From: Novipirellula herctigrandis
GTDB lineage: Bacteria; Planctomycetota; Planctomycetia; Pirellulales; Pirellulaceae
Length of the DNA: 64,000 nt
Direction of reading: 5' to 3'
Assembly (NCBI GenBank): GCA_007859835.1
Contig: SJPJ01000001.1
Location: 5,074,278 to 5,138,277, forward strand
Position 1 is the stretch's first letter, and each line of letters opens with the position of its first letter. Both the position numbers and the translations under genes were made by a program. The notes below the pieces were generated by a model. The model saw only the letters and a list, made by a program, of their open reading frames with translations. It was not told the origin of the DNA and ran no database searches. Positions 19,534 through 31,862 of this stretch are shown here, piece after piece.

Positions 19534-20166
19534 ACACGATTTGGGTCATCGCAAGCAATGATCTTCGAGTCTTCCTAAAGGACAAGGGAGGCTATTTTTG
19601 GTTGTTCGTAATGCCGCTTGTCTTTATTTATTTCTTTGGAACAGCGATTCACGGGGGAAGTGGACCACCTAAAGACCCGCGCCCGACTGTTTTCGTGCAA
19701 AACGAGGATCGCGGCTACATCGGAGCAGTCTTCCTTGAGCAATTAGAACAAGAGGGATTTCGGCTGGTCGATTCGGAGGAGGGTGGGGATGCCGTTCGCA
19801 CGATCCGCATTCCTGCCGATTTGACCGAAAAAGTGGAGTCGGCCGAGCACGTTGATGTTGAGTTTTTGCAGCAGACCGATAGTGAACCGCAACCAGCGGC
19901 AATGGTGGAAGTGAGAATCACACGCGCGATTGTTGGAGTCACGTCAGCTATTTTCGCGGTCGTTTCGAAGGAAACGGATTCGAGGCTTGGCGAAGCACAA
20001 CTGCGAGCAATGCTTCAGCGCGAAAAGCCTGTCCAATTAGATGTTCAGTTTGCCGGACGAAGGGAAATTCCCACCGGATTTGAGCAAGCCGTGCCGGGAT
20101 ACCTCGTTATGTTCGTCTTAATGAACCTGCTGATTTTCGGAGGATTAGCGATTTCTCAGGAGCGTT

Positions 20167-20185
20167 CTAACCCGGATTATTCACG
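20167..20185. repeat. Left end of IS1380-type element: target duplication and inverted repeat
   Basis: CTAA at 20167-20170 is the target-site duplication; its second copy is at 21853-21856. The terminal inverted repeat CCCGGATTATTCACG occupies 20171-20185 and matches the right end over 15 of 15 bases. Confidence 0.93.
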
Positions 20186-21852
20186 GCCGCTGCTTCGCGG
20201 GGTGATTGGCAACTGAATTGGGTTGAGTTGGTGTAACCGTGGCTGCTGAACGCCGACAAGGCGCAAGGCCCCCTTTCCCCCATTGAAACTTTGCATCCGA
20301 TTGGCTGACTTAGTCCGTAGGTAGAAGCGATGGACGGTACCCTGCCAACGCTTCGGCCACTCGTCGGAGATGGTTGGCCCACGGCCAACTTGAAGAGATT
20401 TGCACGCGTACTCGGCGTGTGCTGAAAACCACGCGACAGGCCACCTTGATCACGTGAGTTCGCCAGGTGCAGGCGTGGCCTTTACCAAGTGGATCCCGAC
20501 GGCGACGGCGAGTGTGATGGCGGCGTTTCACAGACGGCCTCTGTGCCTCTAGAGGTATTTCGTCGCAGCCAGGCTCCTCCATCGTCGGTTTGATTTCGGC
20601 AATGGCACGAAGCCGAACCAAGAGGTTCGCCGCCAGAGAATGCATCATCACTCGAAACAAGTTCGCCATGTAGCGATGATCACTTAAGCGATCACAGCAC
20701 AGCTCGCACTTGAGTTCCTTGTTGCGATTTTCGCTCTCGCCCCGATCGGAGTATTCCTCGTAAACGCCCCCAGGACACACGTTTGCGCCTGGACGATTAG
20801 TGACCACGGCTCGTCGATTGGTGCCTTGAGAATTCACCTCGCACTTGATCACGATGCTTCGTGATTGTGACCAAGTCCTGGCTTGGTAATCAATTAGCAG
20901 AAAATTCCTTTGCCCCTCGCCGGTCGCTTGAAACGCCGCCACGCTTTGCTGCAAAAGCTCGTCGCTTTCGCGTTTGACACGGGAATTCATTTGGTAACCG
21001 ATGCTGTAAAGAACCTTGTCGCATCGCTCCAACGTTTCGTACATATGGGGAACTGCGAAACCCGAATCGGCTCGAACGTGGATCATTACACGGGGAAACC
21101 GCTTGCGAATCTTCTCGATTACACGCTGCAAATCATCGGCGGCACCCAAGCTTGCATGTGCCGAACCGAACAGCAGACTTGGTAACACGATCATATCATT
21201 CTCGGCACAAGTGATCGCGCGAACTTGATATTGGTACTGGTTGTAGAAGCCGTGAAAGAGAACCAGTTGCTGATTGCCATGAGCGGGATCGTCGAAGGTG
21301 TCAATGTCCAGCGTGATTTCTGTCGGCTCTCGCTCGAAAGACTCGACGAAGCGATCGATGAACCAATCTTCCATTTGAAGGAGGTTTCCCGCAGTGACTG
21401 TGTTCTCGAGCCTTGAAATGGTCGGTTGGCTAGCCAAGTCATCGTCGTCGGGAGACTGCTCAGCGATCAGTTTAAAGATCGGATCGCTTCGGAGGGAGTC
21501 ATGGTCGTTTTGATCTTCGTAGCCGGCGATGATACCGAAGATGCGTTGCCGCACGATGGAGAGCGCGGTGTGTTGAGGATCACTGCGTGGATCGGAAATC
21601 AGGTGGGTAAAGGTCTCGGTCCAGCGCAGTTTCTGGTCCAATTGAGAGAAGGCGAGCAGCCCGCCGTCGGAGGATAGCTTCTCCTGGACTTGCTCAAATT
21701 GGATGGGACGATTCTGAAAAAAACCGAAGACAAATTGCTGCGCAGACTGTAAGCTCATGAGGGGCCTTTTTGGTTTGTCGAAAGTGCTTGTTAGCTAAAC
21801 ACTTAGACGTCAGAAAGGCCCTTTTTGTTTGCACCCTCGTGAATAATCCGGG
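20171..21852 (-). mobile_element. Intact IS1380-family insertion sequence, 1682 bp
   Basis: The element has perfect 15-bp terminal inverted repeats, a 4-bp CTAA target duplication and one transposase gene on the minus strand. Size, short duplication and transposase type all fit the IS1380 family (known elements are about 1.6-2 kb with 4-5 bp duplications). Perfect ends and duplication, and the intact transposase, indicate a recent insertion. It sits inside the second ABC-2 permease gene. A decayed relative with the same type of ends is present at 35755-37095 in the opposite orientation. Confidence 0.93.
20310..21758 (-). CDS. IS1380-family DDE transposase
   Basis: A 482-residue transposase. 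The predicted catalytic residues are Asp153 in the DIDTFDDPAHG motif, Asp231 in VRADSGFA, and a Glu at 341 or 343 in DRGESENRNKELK, with the usual HGFYNQYQY and GSAHASLGA stretches between, as in the DDE_Tnp_1 group of IS1380. The C-terminal tail is very basic (RRHHTRRRRRDP). The gene has no frameshift or internal stop, so the element may be active. ATG at 21758 lies 94 bp inside the right end of the element. The N-terminus (QSAQQFVFGFF) is also recognisable in the decayed second copy. Confidence 0.93.
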   Translation of the reverse strand: MSLQSAQQFVFGFFQNRPIQFEQVQEKLSSDGGLLAFSQLDQKLRWTETFTHLISDPRSDPQHTALSIVRQRIFGIIAGYEDQNDHDSLRSDPIFKLIAEQSPDDDDLASQPTISRLENTVTAGNLLQMEDWFIDRFVESFEREPTEITLDIDTFDDPAHGNQQLVLFHGFYNQYQYQVRAITCAENDMIVLPSLLFGSAHASLGAADDLQRVIEKIRKRFPRVMIHVRADSGFAVPHMYETLERCDKVLYSIGYQMNSRVKRESDELLQQSVAAFQATGEGQRNFLLIDYQARTWSQSRSIVIKCEVNSQGTNRRAVVTNRPGANVCPGGVYEEYSDRGESENRNKELKCELCCDRLSDHRYMANLFRVMMHSLAANLLVRLRAIAEIKPTMEEPGCDEIPLEAQRPSVKRRHHTRRRRRDPLGKGHACTWRTHVIKVACRVVFSTRRVRVQISSSWPWANHLRRVAEALAGYRPSLLPTD

Positions 21853-21856
21853 CTAA
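21838..21856. repeat. Right end of IS1380-type element: inverted repeat and target duplication
   Basis: CGTGAATAATCCGGG at 21838-21852 is the exact reverse complement of the left end. CTAA at 21853-21856 is the second target copy. The permease frame resumes from this point. Confidence 0.93.
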
Positions 21857-22484
21857 CGGCGTTTTACGTCGTATTGCGCTTCATCCAGCTGCCAAAATAC
21901 AATTGGTCCTCGGCAAGATTCTTGGACGTTTTCTGTTGGGTGTTGTCCAGATTGTCTACCTGTTGGTCGTTAGCAAGTTGCTTTTCGGCATTGATTATGG
22001 TGGTAATCTAATGTTGATCGGGGCTACGCTTCTCGTCTTTGCGTGGGGTTGCGCTTCACTCGGTGTCCTGATTGCCGCAGTGGTGACAAATCAAGAGAGC
22101 GTTCAAGGTCTATGCACGCTGGGTTCCATCGCCATGGCAGCGCTTGGTGGCTGCTGGTGGCCGCTGGAAATTGTTCCCGATTTTGCGCGTCAAATTGGTG
22201 GCCTATTTCCTACCGCGTGGGCAATGGATGCGATGCACCAATTGATTAGTTTTGGCGGAGGGCTTCCGGAGATCATCAATCCGCTACTTTTGATTACTCT
22301 GTTCGCAGTTACCACCAGTGTGCTCGCAGCAAAAGTTTTGCGTTTTCAATAGCGTCATCCATGGAGGCTCAATAGCAATCCCAATCGCAATACATCGACC
22401 AAAATTTGCGCAAACGCATTAATGATTGAGTAGTGCGAGGGAGGCCGAACGAGGTGGTCACCTGTGGCGGGGTTCCTGCTATGA

Positions 22485-25929
<3,445 letters not shown>

Positions 25930-25932
25930 GCC

Positions 25933-26808
25933 GTGATCCCTCCTGAAATTCTAAAGAAAATTCGTCGTATTCAAATCCGCACGTCGCATGTCGTCGACGA
26001 CTTGTTGGCGGGCGGGTGGCATTCGGCATTCAAAGGACGCGGCATCGAATTCGAAGAAGTGCGTCCGTACCAAATCGGTGATGATGTTCGCACGATCGAT
26101 TGGAATGTGACCGCCCGAGCCGGTGAACCATTCGTTAAGCTGTTTCGCGAAGAACGGGAATTGTCGGTGCAATTGCTCGTCGATATTAGTCCGTCGCAGT
26201 TTTTTGGCACGCAAACGCAAACCAAGCGTGAACTCGTCGCTGAACTCGGAGCAACGCTCGCTTTTTCGGCGATCAAGAATAATGACAAAGTCGGTCTGAC
26301 ATTGTTTTCAAATAATGTTGAGAAGTCGATTCCGCCACGCAAAGGGACCCGACATTGTTTGCGATTGATTCGAGAGTTGCTTTACTTTGAACCGAGTGGC
26401 CAGGGAACCGATTTGACTTCGGCGATCGAACATCTAAATCGTACGTCGCACCGTAGGAAGGTCGTATTCTTGATCAGCGATTTTGAAGATGAGCATAGCG
26501 AAAATACTTTGAAGGTTGCACGCCGACGCCATGAAATTATCCCGGTGGTTGTGCGTGACGAACGAGAATCAACAATGCCCAACGTTGGTTTAGTACGACT
26601 TCGCGATGCGGAAACCGGGCAAACCCAATTGATCGATACGTCAAGTGGACGGGTCCGTAGGGCATTTGAGGAAATGGCAAAACAGCGAAGAGAGCGACTC
26701 GATGCATCGTTGAAGCGGATGCGCATGTCGGCGATCTATCTTGAAACCGGAAACGATTTCGTCCGACCGTTGCAGCAATACTTTCATCAGCGGGAGCTTC
26801 GCCGATGA
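25933..26808 (+). CDS. DUF58 protein of a Bat/aerotolerance-type cluster
   Basis: A 291-residue cytoplasmic DUF58 protein. It has the opening IRIQIRTSHVVDDLLAGGWHSAFKG-type region, the hallmark GRGIEFEEVRPYQIGDDVRTI (read here in parts) and a degenerate VWA fold in the second half (VVFLISDFEDEH). DUF58 proteins accompany MoxR ATPases and VWA proteins in metal or envelope-maturation systems. The start is a GTG at 25933, only 3 bases after uvrC. Its end overlaps the next gene by 4 bases (ATGA). No moxR gene is present in the window, although it usually precedes DUF58. Confidence 0.9.
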   Translation: MIPPEILKKIRRIQIRTSHVVDDLLAGGWHSAFKGRGIEFEEVRPYQIGDDVRTIDWNVTARAGEPFVKLFREERELSVQLLVDISPSQFFGTQTQTKRELVAELGATLAFSAIKNNDKVGLTLFSNNVEKSIPPRKGTRHCLRLIRELLYFEPSGQGTDLTSAIEHLNRTSHRRKVVFLISDFEDEHSENTLKVARRRHEIIPVVVRDERESTMPNVGLVRLRDAETGQTQLIDTSSGRVRRAFEEMAKQRRERLDASLKRMRMSAIYLETGNDFVRPLQQYFHQRELRR

Positions 26809-27800
26809 TAAGGTTAAAACGATTCGCATTGCTTGTCATGCTATGTGCGGTAGTGTCGGCGGCACAGGACGCGATGGGTGCTGAATTGGGTTGCTCGACG
26901 CAAGTCGATCGCTCCGAGGTAAAGATTCTTGATCCGATCACGCTTTCGATCGTGATTGACGCGCCATCCAATTTGGAGCTCGAATTCTCGGACTCGGAAA
27001 TCCCTGAGGCAGGGGAGTCACTTGGTCCATTTGAAATTGTTTCGGTGGAGTCAAAGCCTTCCATGCCAATTGGCACGAGTCAGCGCCAATGGCTTTGGCG
27101 ATTTAAGCTTCAAACGCTGCAAATTGGTGAGCATCAAATCCCTTCGATCGAGATTCGCTATCGACTAAATGGTGAGAGTGAATTGTTGGTGACGGAGCCG
27201 GCTACGGTGCATGTGCTTAGCGTACTGACCGACGACGAAAGCCCTTCGAATCCGCGCCCCATCAAAGGGCAAATGTCAGTCGAGACAACCACGCAAAGCT
27301 TTGGTTGGTATTGGTGGATTGGATTGGCGTTTGCTGCAACGGTCGTCGGAATTGCGGCGATGGTTTTTGGTAAACGTCGACGAAGGATTGTGCCGACAAC
27401 GACTCAGTGGACCCTGCGGCGACTCGAGGCGGTTTCGCAGGCAGTTACGGCAAAGGAAATCAATTCTTCGCAGGCCTATTTGCGTACGGCTCGTATCGCT
27501 CGTGATTTTGCAGCCTCCCATCATGGACTCGATCCCGAAGTGATGACAACCGACGAAGTCGTCTCAGCGATTCGAACCGGTCCATGGCTCAGCGACGAAT
27601 CACGGCATCATTTGACATCGCTGTTGCGGGAGGCAGACGAGATGAAGTTTGCTGGGCACAGTGAAACTAATCGGCCTAACACGGATGGCCCAGAAGTCGC
27701 AAAGTGCAATGAGACAATCGAATGGCTGCGCAGCTTGGTCCAGGCAGTCGATTCGCAAATGTTGGAATCCCAGGAAATGGCTTCCAAGGAGACGATTTGA
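26805..27800 (+). CDS. BatD-like membrane-anchored protein
   Basis: A 331-residue protein with a signal peptide (LKRFALLVMLCAVVSAAQDAMGA), an extracytoplasmic beta domain of about 140 residues that resembles the oxygen-tolerance protein BatD (strands such as DPITLSIVIDAP and the late GEHQIPSIEIRYR), one TM segment (WWIGLAFAATVVGIAAMVFG, about 168-187) and a cytoplasmic helical tail of about 130 residues. The layout and position between DUF58 and two VWA genes support the BatD call; sequence similarity alone is weak. The 5' end overlaps the DUF58 stop by 4 bases and the 3' end overlaps the next ATG by one base, so all four genes are coupled. The function is not known in detail. Confidence 0.75.
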   Translation: MIRLKRFALLVMLCAVVSAAQDAMGAELGCSTQVDRSEVKILDPITLSIVIDAPSNLELEFSDSEIPEAGESLGPFEIVSVESKPSMPIGTSQRQWLWRFKLQTLQIGEHQIPSIEIRYRLNGESELLVTEPATVHVLSVLTDDESPSNPRPIKGQMSVETTTQSFGWYWWIGLAFAATVVGIAAMVFGKRRRRIVPTTTQWTLRRLEAVSQAVTAKEINSSQAYLRTARIARDFAASHHGLDPEVMTTDEVVSAIRTGPWLSDESRHHLTSLLREADEMKFAGHSETNRPNTDGPEVAKCNETIEWLRSLVQAVDSQMLESQEMASKETI

Positions 27801-28882
27801 TGTTCGACGATCCTTGGTTTTTGATTCTGCTGCTTGGTCTGCCGTTTTTGGCTCGGCGGATGTTCGAGATTGAAAAATCGAAATCGGTTCTGTTTAGTTC
27901 CACCGCAACGATTGGCGAGATTCCCGTTTCTTGGCGTCAAAGACTCGCTTGGCTTCCTGATGCCTTATTGTTGTTGTCGATTGCTGCGATGATCGTCGCA
28001 TTGGCCCGGCCCCGAATTGGACGCGAGCAAACCGTCATTGATACCGAGGGCATTGCAATGGAAATTGTCGTCGACCGTTCGGGTAGCATGCAAGCGATGG
28101 ATTTTCAAATTGACAATCAGAATGTCGACCGGCTAACCGCAATTAAGAATGTTGCTGGGGAGTTTGTTCAAGGCGATCCGACACAAAGTGTCCCCTTAGC
28201 AGGCCGCGCCAGTGATCTAATTGGGCTGATTACATTCGCTGGTTATGCCGATGCAATCACTCCACCTACGCTTGATCATGCGTTCTTGCTTGCTCAATTG
28301 AACCGGACCCAAATCGTTTCTCAGCAGTCCGAGGATGGAACCGCGATTGGAGACGCGATTAGTTTAGCAGTTGAAAAATTGAATTCGCTCGACGAGGGCC
28401 GCGATGAGAAAGTCGCCAGCAAAATTATGATTTTGATGACAGACGGGGAAAACACCGCTGGTGAATTTGAACCCGTCCAAGCCGCTGAACTAGCACAAAC
28501 CAAAGGAATTCGGATCTACACAATTGGAGTCGGAACCAAGGGGAACGCACCGTTTCCGACGCAAAGCCCGTTCATGGGACGTACGGTAATGCGAATGATG
28601 AGAGTCAATATTGACGAGGCGACATTAAAAAAAATTGCTGATGTTACGGGCGGTACCTATTTTCGAGCCACCGACACTGAATCGCTTAAGGCGATCTATG
28701 AAACGATTGACCAGCTAGAAAAAACGAAAATGGAATCCCACCAATTTACCGACTACCGCGAAATTGCGGTGCAATCTTTTGATTGGAGTTCGTTTCGTTT
28801 TCCGCCAATTGCGATGGTGGCATTGGTGTTTCTGGTGGCAGGCATACTGATGCGACACGCCGTCATACGTGCACTGATTTAA
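27800..28882 (+). CDS. BatA-like VWA-domain membrane protein
   Basis: A 360-residue protein with the BatA topology: a TM segment at the N-terminus (WFLILLLGLPFLA), a second at about 54-69, a VWA domain and a C-terminal TM (AMVALVFLVAGILM). The VWA domain has an intact MIDAS in VDRSGSM (Asp92, Ser94, Ser96) and an LMTDGEN segment supplying the later Asp. ATG at 27800 overlaps the preceding stop by one base. Paired VWA membrane proteins of this kind, with DUF58 and MoxR, are thought to form an ATP-driven envelope complex. The following gene starts 13 bases later. Confidence 0.9.
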   Translation: MFDDPWFLILLLGLPFLARRMFEIEKSKSVLFSSTATIGEIPVSWRQRLAWLPDALLLLSIAAMIVALARPRIGREQTVIDTEGIAMEIVVDRSGSMQAMDFQIDNQNVDRLTAIKNVAGEFVQGDPTQSVPLAGRASDLIGLITFAGYADAITPPTLDHAFLLAQLNRTQIVSQQSEDGTAIGDAISLAVEKLNSLDEGRDEKVASKIMILMTDGENTAGEFEPVQAAELAQTKGIRIYTIGVGTKGNAPFPTQSPFMGRTVMRMMRVNIDEATLKKIADVTGGTYFRATDTESLKAIYETIDQLEKTKMESHQFTDYREIAVQSFDWSSFRFPPIAMVALVFLVAGILMRHAVIRALI

Positions 28883-28895
28883 GGAACGATGATCC

Positions 28896-29897
28896 ATGGA
28901 CATTCAATACGGAAATCTAGTCGCACTTAATGGGTTGTGGTTGGCGATCGGTTGTTTGGCGGTGATGGTTGCAAGTGCCATTTGGCGACGAAATCGATTG
29001 AGGCGGTTTGCAACCGCAAATTTGGTTGATCGTTTGGTGCCTCATCATCGTGTTCTTCGCACCACAAGCCATATGATTCTACTCACGATGGCGATCGTCT
29101 TTTTGTCCGTGGCATTGGTGGATATTCGCTGGGGAAAGGTGTCGAGGCAGGTTCCGCAAAAGGGAATCGAAGTGATGTTTGTTCTGGACGTTTCGCGATC
29201 GATGTTAGCCGAAGACGCGACTCCGAATCGACTCGAACGAGCAAAGCAGCAGATCAGCGATATGCTTGATGCGATGACGGGCGACCGCGTTGGCTTAATC
29301 GTGTTCGCAGGCGACGTTCGTCAAGAAATTCCGATGACAAGCCACTATGACGACTTTCGTCGCTCGCTTCGAAACGTTTCGCCTGATAGCGTGTCGCGAG
29401 GCGGTTCGCGACTCGGTGATGCAATTCGCGTGGCCGTAGAAGGATTTTTGACAAAAGTGAATGATCACAAGGCAATGGTGATTTTTACCGATGGCGAAGA
29501 CCAAGAGAGCGAGCCGGTTCAAGTCGCAACACGTGCTTTCGAAGAACATGGTATTCGGATTTTTACCGTTGGACTTGGTGACATCGAGCAGGGCGCGCGA
29601 ATCCCGCTTGACTCGCAACGCCAACGAGATTATTTGCAGTACGAAGGCCAGCAAGTTTGGTCAAAACTCGATGGTCAGATATTGAGGGCGATTGCAGCTG
29701 AAACCGAAGGAGCGTTCATCCCTGCGGGAACGAAACAAGTGGACATGGCTAGTGTCTATCGCGGCTACGTTTCTAACGTCCCTCAGCAATCGTTTGAAAC
29801 CGCGACGATCAATCAATATGAAGCCCGATTCCAATGGTGGGTAGCTTTGGCTTTGGTATGTTGCGTTGCGGAAATCGTGTGGCGAAAGTCAACTTAA
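28896..29897 (+). CDS. BatB-like VWA-domain membrane protein
   Basis: A 333-residue protein with two N-terminal TM segments (NGLWLAIGCLAVMVASAIW; MILLTMAIVFLSVALVDI), a VWA domain with MIDAS in VLDVSRSM (Asp98, Ser100, Ser102) and a MVIFTDGEDQES motif, and a C-terminal TM (WWVALALVCCVAEIVW). It is the second VWA gene of the cluster and is 13 bp downstream of the first. BatB-type proteins often carry C-terminal TPRs (as in BatB/C fusions); none are seen here. It converges on the SDR gene with only 38 bp between them. Confidence 0.9.
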   Translation: MDIQYGNLVALNGLWLAIGCLAVMVASAIWRRNRLRRFATANLVDRLVPHHRVLRTTSHMILLTMAIVFLSVALVDIRWGKVSRQVPQKGIEVMFVLDVSRSMLAEDATPNRLERAKQQISDMLDAMTGDRVGLIVFAGDVRQEIPMTSHYDDFRRSLRNVSPDSVSRGGSRLGDAIRVAVEGFLTKVNDHKAMVIFTDGEDQESEPVQVATRAFEEHGIRIFTVGLGDIEQGARIPLDSQRQRDYLQYEGQQVWSKLDGQILRAIAAETEGAFIPAGTKQVDMASVYRGYVSNVPQQSFETATINQYEARFQWWVALALVCCVAEIVWRKST

Positions 29898-29935
29898 CGC
29901 TAGCGGAAAAGCATTGCTCAAAACCGTGGGTTCAT

Positions 29936-30700
29936 TCAAAACCCAATTGAGGCACCGCCGTCGATAGGAAAGGTTTGTCCAGTAACAAAGTTCGCTGCGG
30001 GCGAACAGAGAAAAACGGCGGCGTTTCCGATGTCCGCTGGTAATCCCATCCGGTTCAAGGGCGTGCGCGAGAGAACCTTTCTCTTTCGCTCGGGATCGCC
30101 ATCAAACGCTTTGCGAGTCATCGGTGTTTCAATCCATCCTGGGGCGATTGCGTTGATGCGAATCCCTTTCGGGGACCATTCGGTTGCTAGGGCGCGGACG
30201 AGTCCGAGCACTGCGGTCTTTGCTGCCGTGTAGCCAATAATATTTGGCACTCCCATGTAGGATGCCATCGAGGCAATAAACAAAATATTCCCCGATTCGC
30301 GATCAAACATGCCTGGCGCGACTAAACGTGATAGAGCAAGTGACGCTTTGACGTGCGTTTCGAGCAGTGAGTCAAACTCTTCGTCGCTCGTTTCCATTGC
30401 TGGCTTCTTCATGTTTTGCCCAGCGTTGTTCACAAGGATCGAAATCGGGCCATTCAACCGCGCCGCAGCCTCGGTGACGATCTTGTTTCGATCCGAATCT
30501 TTTGTGACATCGCCCACGATGTAGATAGCGTTTTGACCGAGTTGGTTAACTGCTTCTTGCAGCGGAGCTTCTCGGCGACCGGTGATCGCCACTTTTGCAC
30601 CGGCGTGAATCATCGCTTCGGCCATTCCCAAGCCGAGTCCGGTGCCGCCACCGGTAATCAAGGCCACATCGCCCGTTAAGCTAAAGGGAGACTCGTTCAT
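29936..30700 (-). CDS. SDR-family oxidoreductase (sugar dehydrogenase-like)
   Basis: A 254-residue classical short-chain dehydrogenase. It has the cofactor motif TGGGTGLGLG (residues 16-25), NNAG at 91-94, and the active site around Ser144 or Ser147 with Tyr157 and Lys161 in GYTAAK. The strand-end residues after the second beta strand (GRREAP) suggest NADP(H), but this is uncertain. It resembles the gluconate 5-dehydrogenase / KduD group and is the last gene of a five-gene catabolic cluster, 29 bp after the enolase-superfamily gene. It probably oxidises or reduces a hexose acid or keto sugar in the same pathway. Confidence 0.9.
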   Translation of the reverse strand: MNESPFSLTGDVALITGGGTGLGLGMAEAMIHAGAKVAITGRREAPLQEAVNQLGQNAIYIVGDVTKDSDRNKIVTEAAARLNGPISILVNNAGQNMKKPAMETSDEEFDSLLETHVKASLALSRLVAPGMFDRESGNILFIASMASYMGVPNIIGYTAAKTAVLGLVRALATEWSPKGIRINAIAPGWIETPMTRKAFDGDPERKRKVLSRTPLNRMGLPADIGNAAVFLCSPAANFVTGQTFPIDGGASIGF

Positions 30701-30729
30701 ATTCTTCTCAGTGTTGGTAATGGAGTTTG

Positions 30730-31842
30730 CTAAATTTGATTAATCTTGGCGATGGCTTCCGCCGTCGGTTCCATGCCTGCCCCAGGAGTTTCCGGTGCGA
30801 CGTAGTAACCATCCTCGACAATCGCGGGGTGCAGCATCCAATCACGCAGCCAAGGAATGTATTCCAGCAAGCTGCAAGCGGGATGGGCAAGGCAAAGGTG
30901 TTGGTGAACTTGGCACATGTCGCCAACATGGGGAACGACATCCAAGCGGTAACAATGAGCTAAATCCGCGACTTGCCACCATTCGGTAATGCCAGCCAAT
31001 CGGACAATGTCGGGTTGGACATAGTGGACCGCACCGGCGTGAATAAAATCACGAAATTGGGTCGCCAAATACAATTGTTCGCCCATGGCGATCGGCGTCG
31101 AGATGCTCTGGGCTAGTCGGCGATGCCCTTCTAAATCGTCAAAGCAAATCGGTTCCTCGATCCAAGTGATATCGAAGTCGTGCAATCGTCCGCCGGTTTG
31201 AATCGCGCGGGGTAGCGACCAGCGACCGTTCACGTCAGTCATGATGCGAACGTCCGGCCCGAGTGCAGTGCGGACCGCTTCGACACGGCGCAAATCTTCG
31301 TTTGCGCTCGGTCCGCCAATTTTGATCTTCACCGCTCGATACCCTTCCTCGTCGATCATGCGTTGACAATCACTGACCAAGGTTTCCATTGGCCAATTCA
31401 ACCAGCCACCGTCGGTGTTGTAGGCTTCCACTTTTTTCTGATTCGTCCCACCTAGAAGCTTCCAAAGAGGTTGTTCGGCTTGTTTGGCTTTCAAGTCCCA
31501 CAGCGCAATATCGATTGCACCGAGCGCCAAATGCGTGATCCCAGCTCGGCCGACCCAATAGATTTCACTCTGATGATAGAGTTTTTCCCAAAGGGCTCGC
31601 ACTTCGCATGGATCTTCTCCGATCAGCAGCGGTCCAAAGCTATTGGTGATGCAATCGACGATCAGTCGGTCCGTTGGCAAATGCGCGTGGGTCCCCGAAA
31701 AACCGTAACCGACGTGTCCCGAATCGGTGTGGATCGCCACCCCAGGCGCGCCCCAGTGGGTGATGCTATGTGTGCTATCGGCGATTCCGCCGCGAGTCAC
31801 GGGCGCGTGGAGAATGAGCGGCCTGAGCTTGGTGATTTTCAT
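30730..31842 (-). CDS. Enolase-superfamily sugar-acid dehydratase (MLE/MR family)
   Basis: A 370-residue mandelate racemase / muconate lactonizing enzyme-type protein. It has the capping domain, then the barrel with the KxK base at Lys172/Lys174, three metal ligands Asp203 (MTDVNGRW), Glu229 (WIEEP) and Glu255 (GEQLY), and His305 in VVPHVGDM as second base. The metal-dependent dehydration of a sugar acid to a 2-keto-3-deoxy acid is the common activity of this subgroup in such clusters. The substrate (for example galactonate, fuconate, arabinonate) cannot be named. The MDR and SDR genes on either side would supply the oxidation steps before and after. Confidence 0.88.
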   Translation of the reverse strand: MKITKLRPLILHAPVTRGGIADSTHSITHWGAPGVAIHTDSGHVGYGFSGTHAHLPTDRLIVDCITNSFGPLLIGEDPCEVRALWEKLYHQSEIYWVGRAGITHLALGAIDIALWDLKAKQAEQPLWKLLGGTNQKKVEAYNTDGGWLNWPMETLVSDCQRMIDEEGYRAVKIKIGGPSANEDLRRVEAVRTALGPDVRIMTDVNGRWSLPRAIQTGGRLHDFDITWIEEPICFDDLEGHRRLAQSISTPIAMGEQLYLATQFRDFIHAGAVHYVQPDIVRLAGITEWWQVADLAHCYRLDVVPHVGDMCQVHQHLCLAHPACSLLEYIPWLRDWMLHPAIVEDGYYVAPETPGAGMEPTAEAIAKINQI

Positions 31843-31862
31843 GGTGGTTCGTTTGTTGTGGC

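Larger units (their letters stand above)
19530..22352 (+). pseudogene. ABC-2 permease, second subunit, split by an IS1380-type element
   Basis: The 5' part (19530-20170) encodes an ABC-2 permease start: MNTIWVIASNDLRVFL, a TM segment, an outside domain and the start of a second TM (YLVMFVLMNLLIFGG). The frame then runs into the insertion sequence and ends artificially at 20216. The 3' part (21857-22352) encodes the remaining TM segments and ends in TAG. Deleting the element with one copy of its CTAA duplication joins the two parts in frame as ISQERSN followed by GVLRRIALHP, giving 378 codons and a normal second permease. Neither fragment can work alone: the first lacks most of the membrane domain and the second has only a TTG at 21903. 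The exporter is therefore probably inactive in this strain. Confidence 0.93.

Noticed and set aside
21903..22352. A stand-alone small ABC permease.
   Set aside because: It begins with a TTG without a ribosome site, and rejoins in frame with the part upstream of the insertion.
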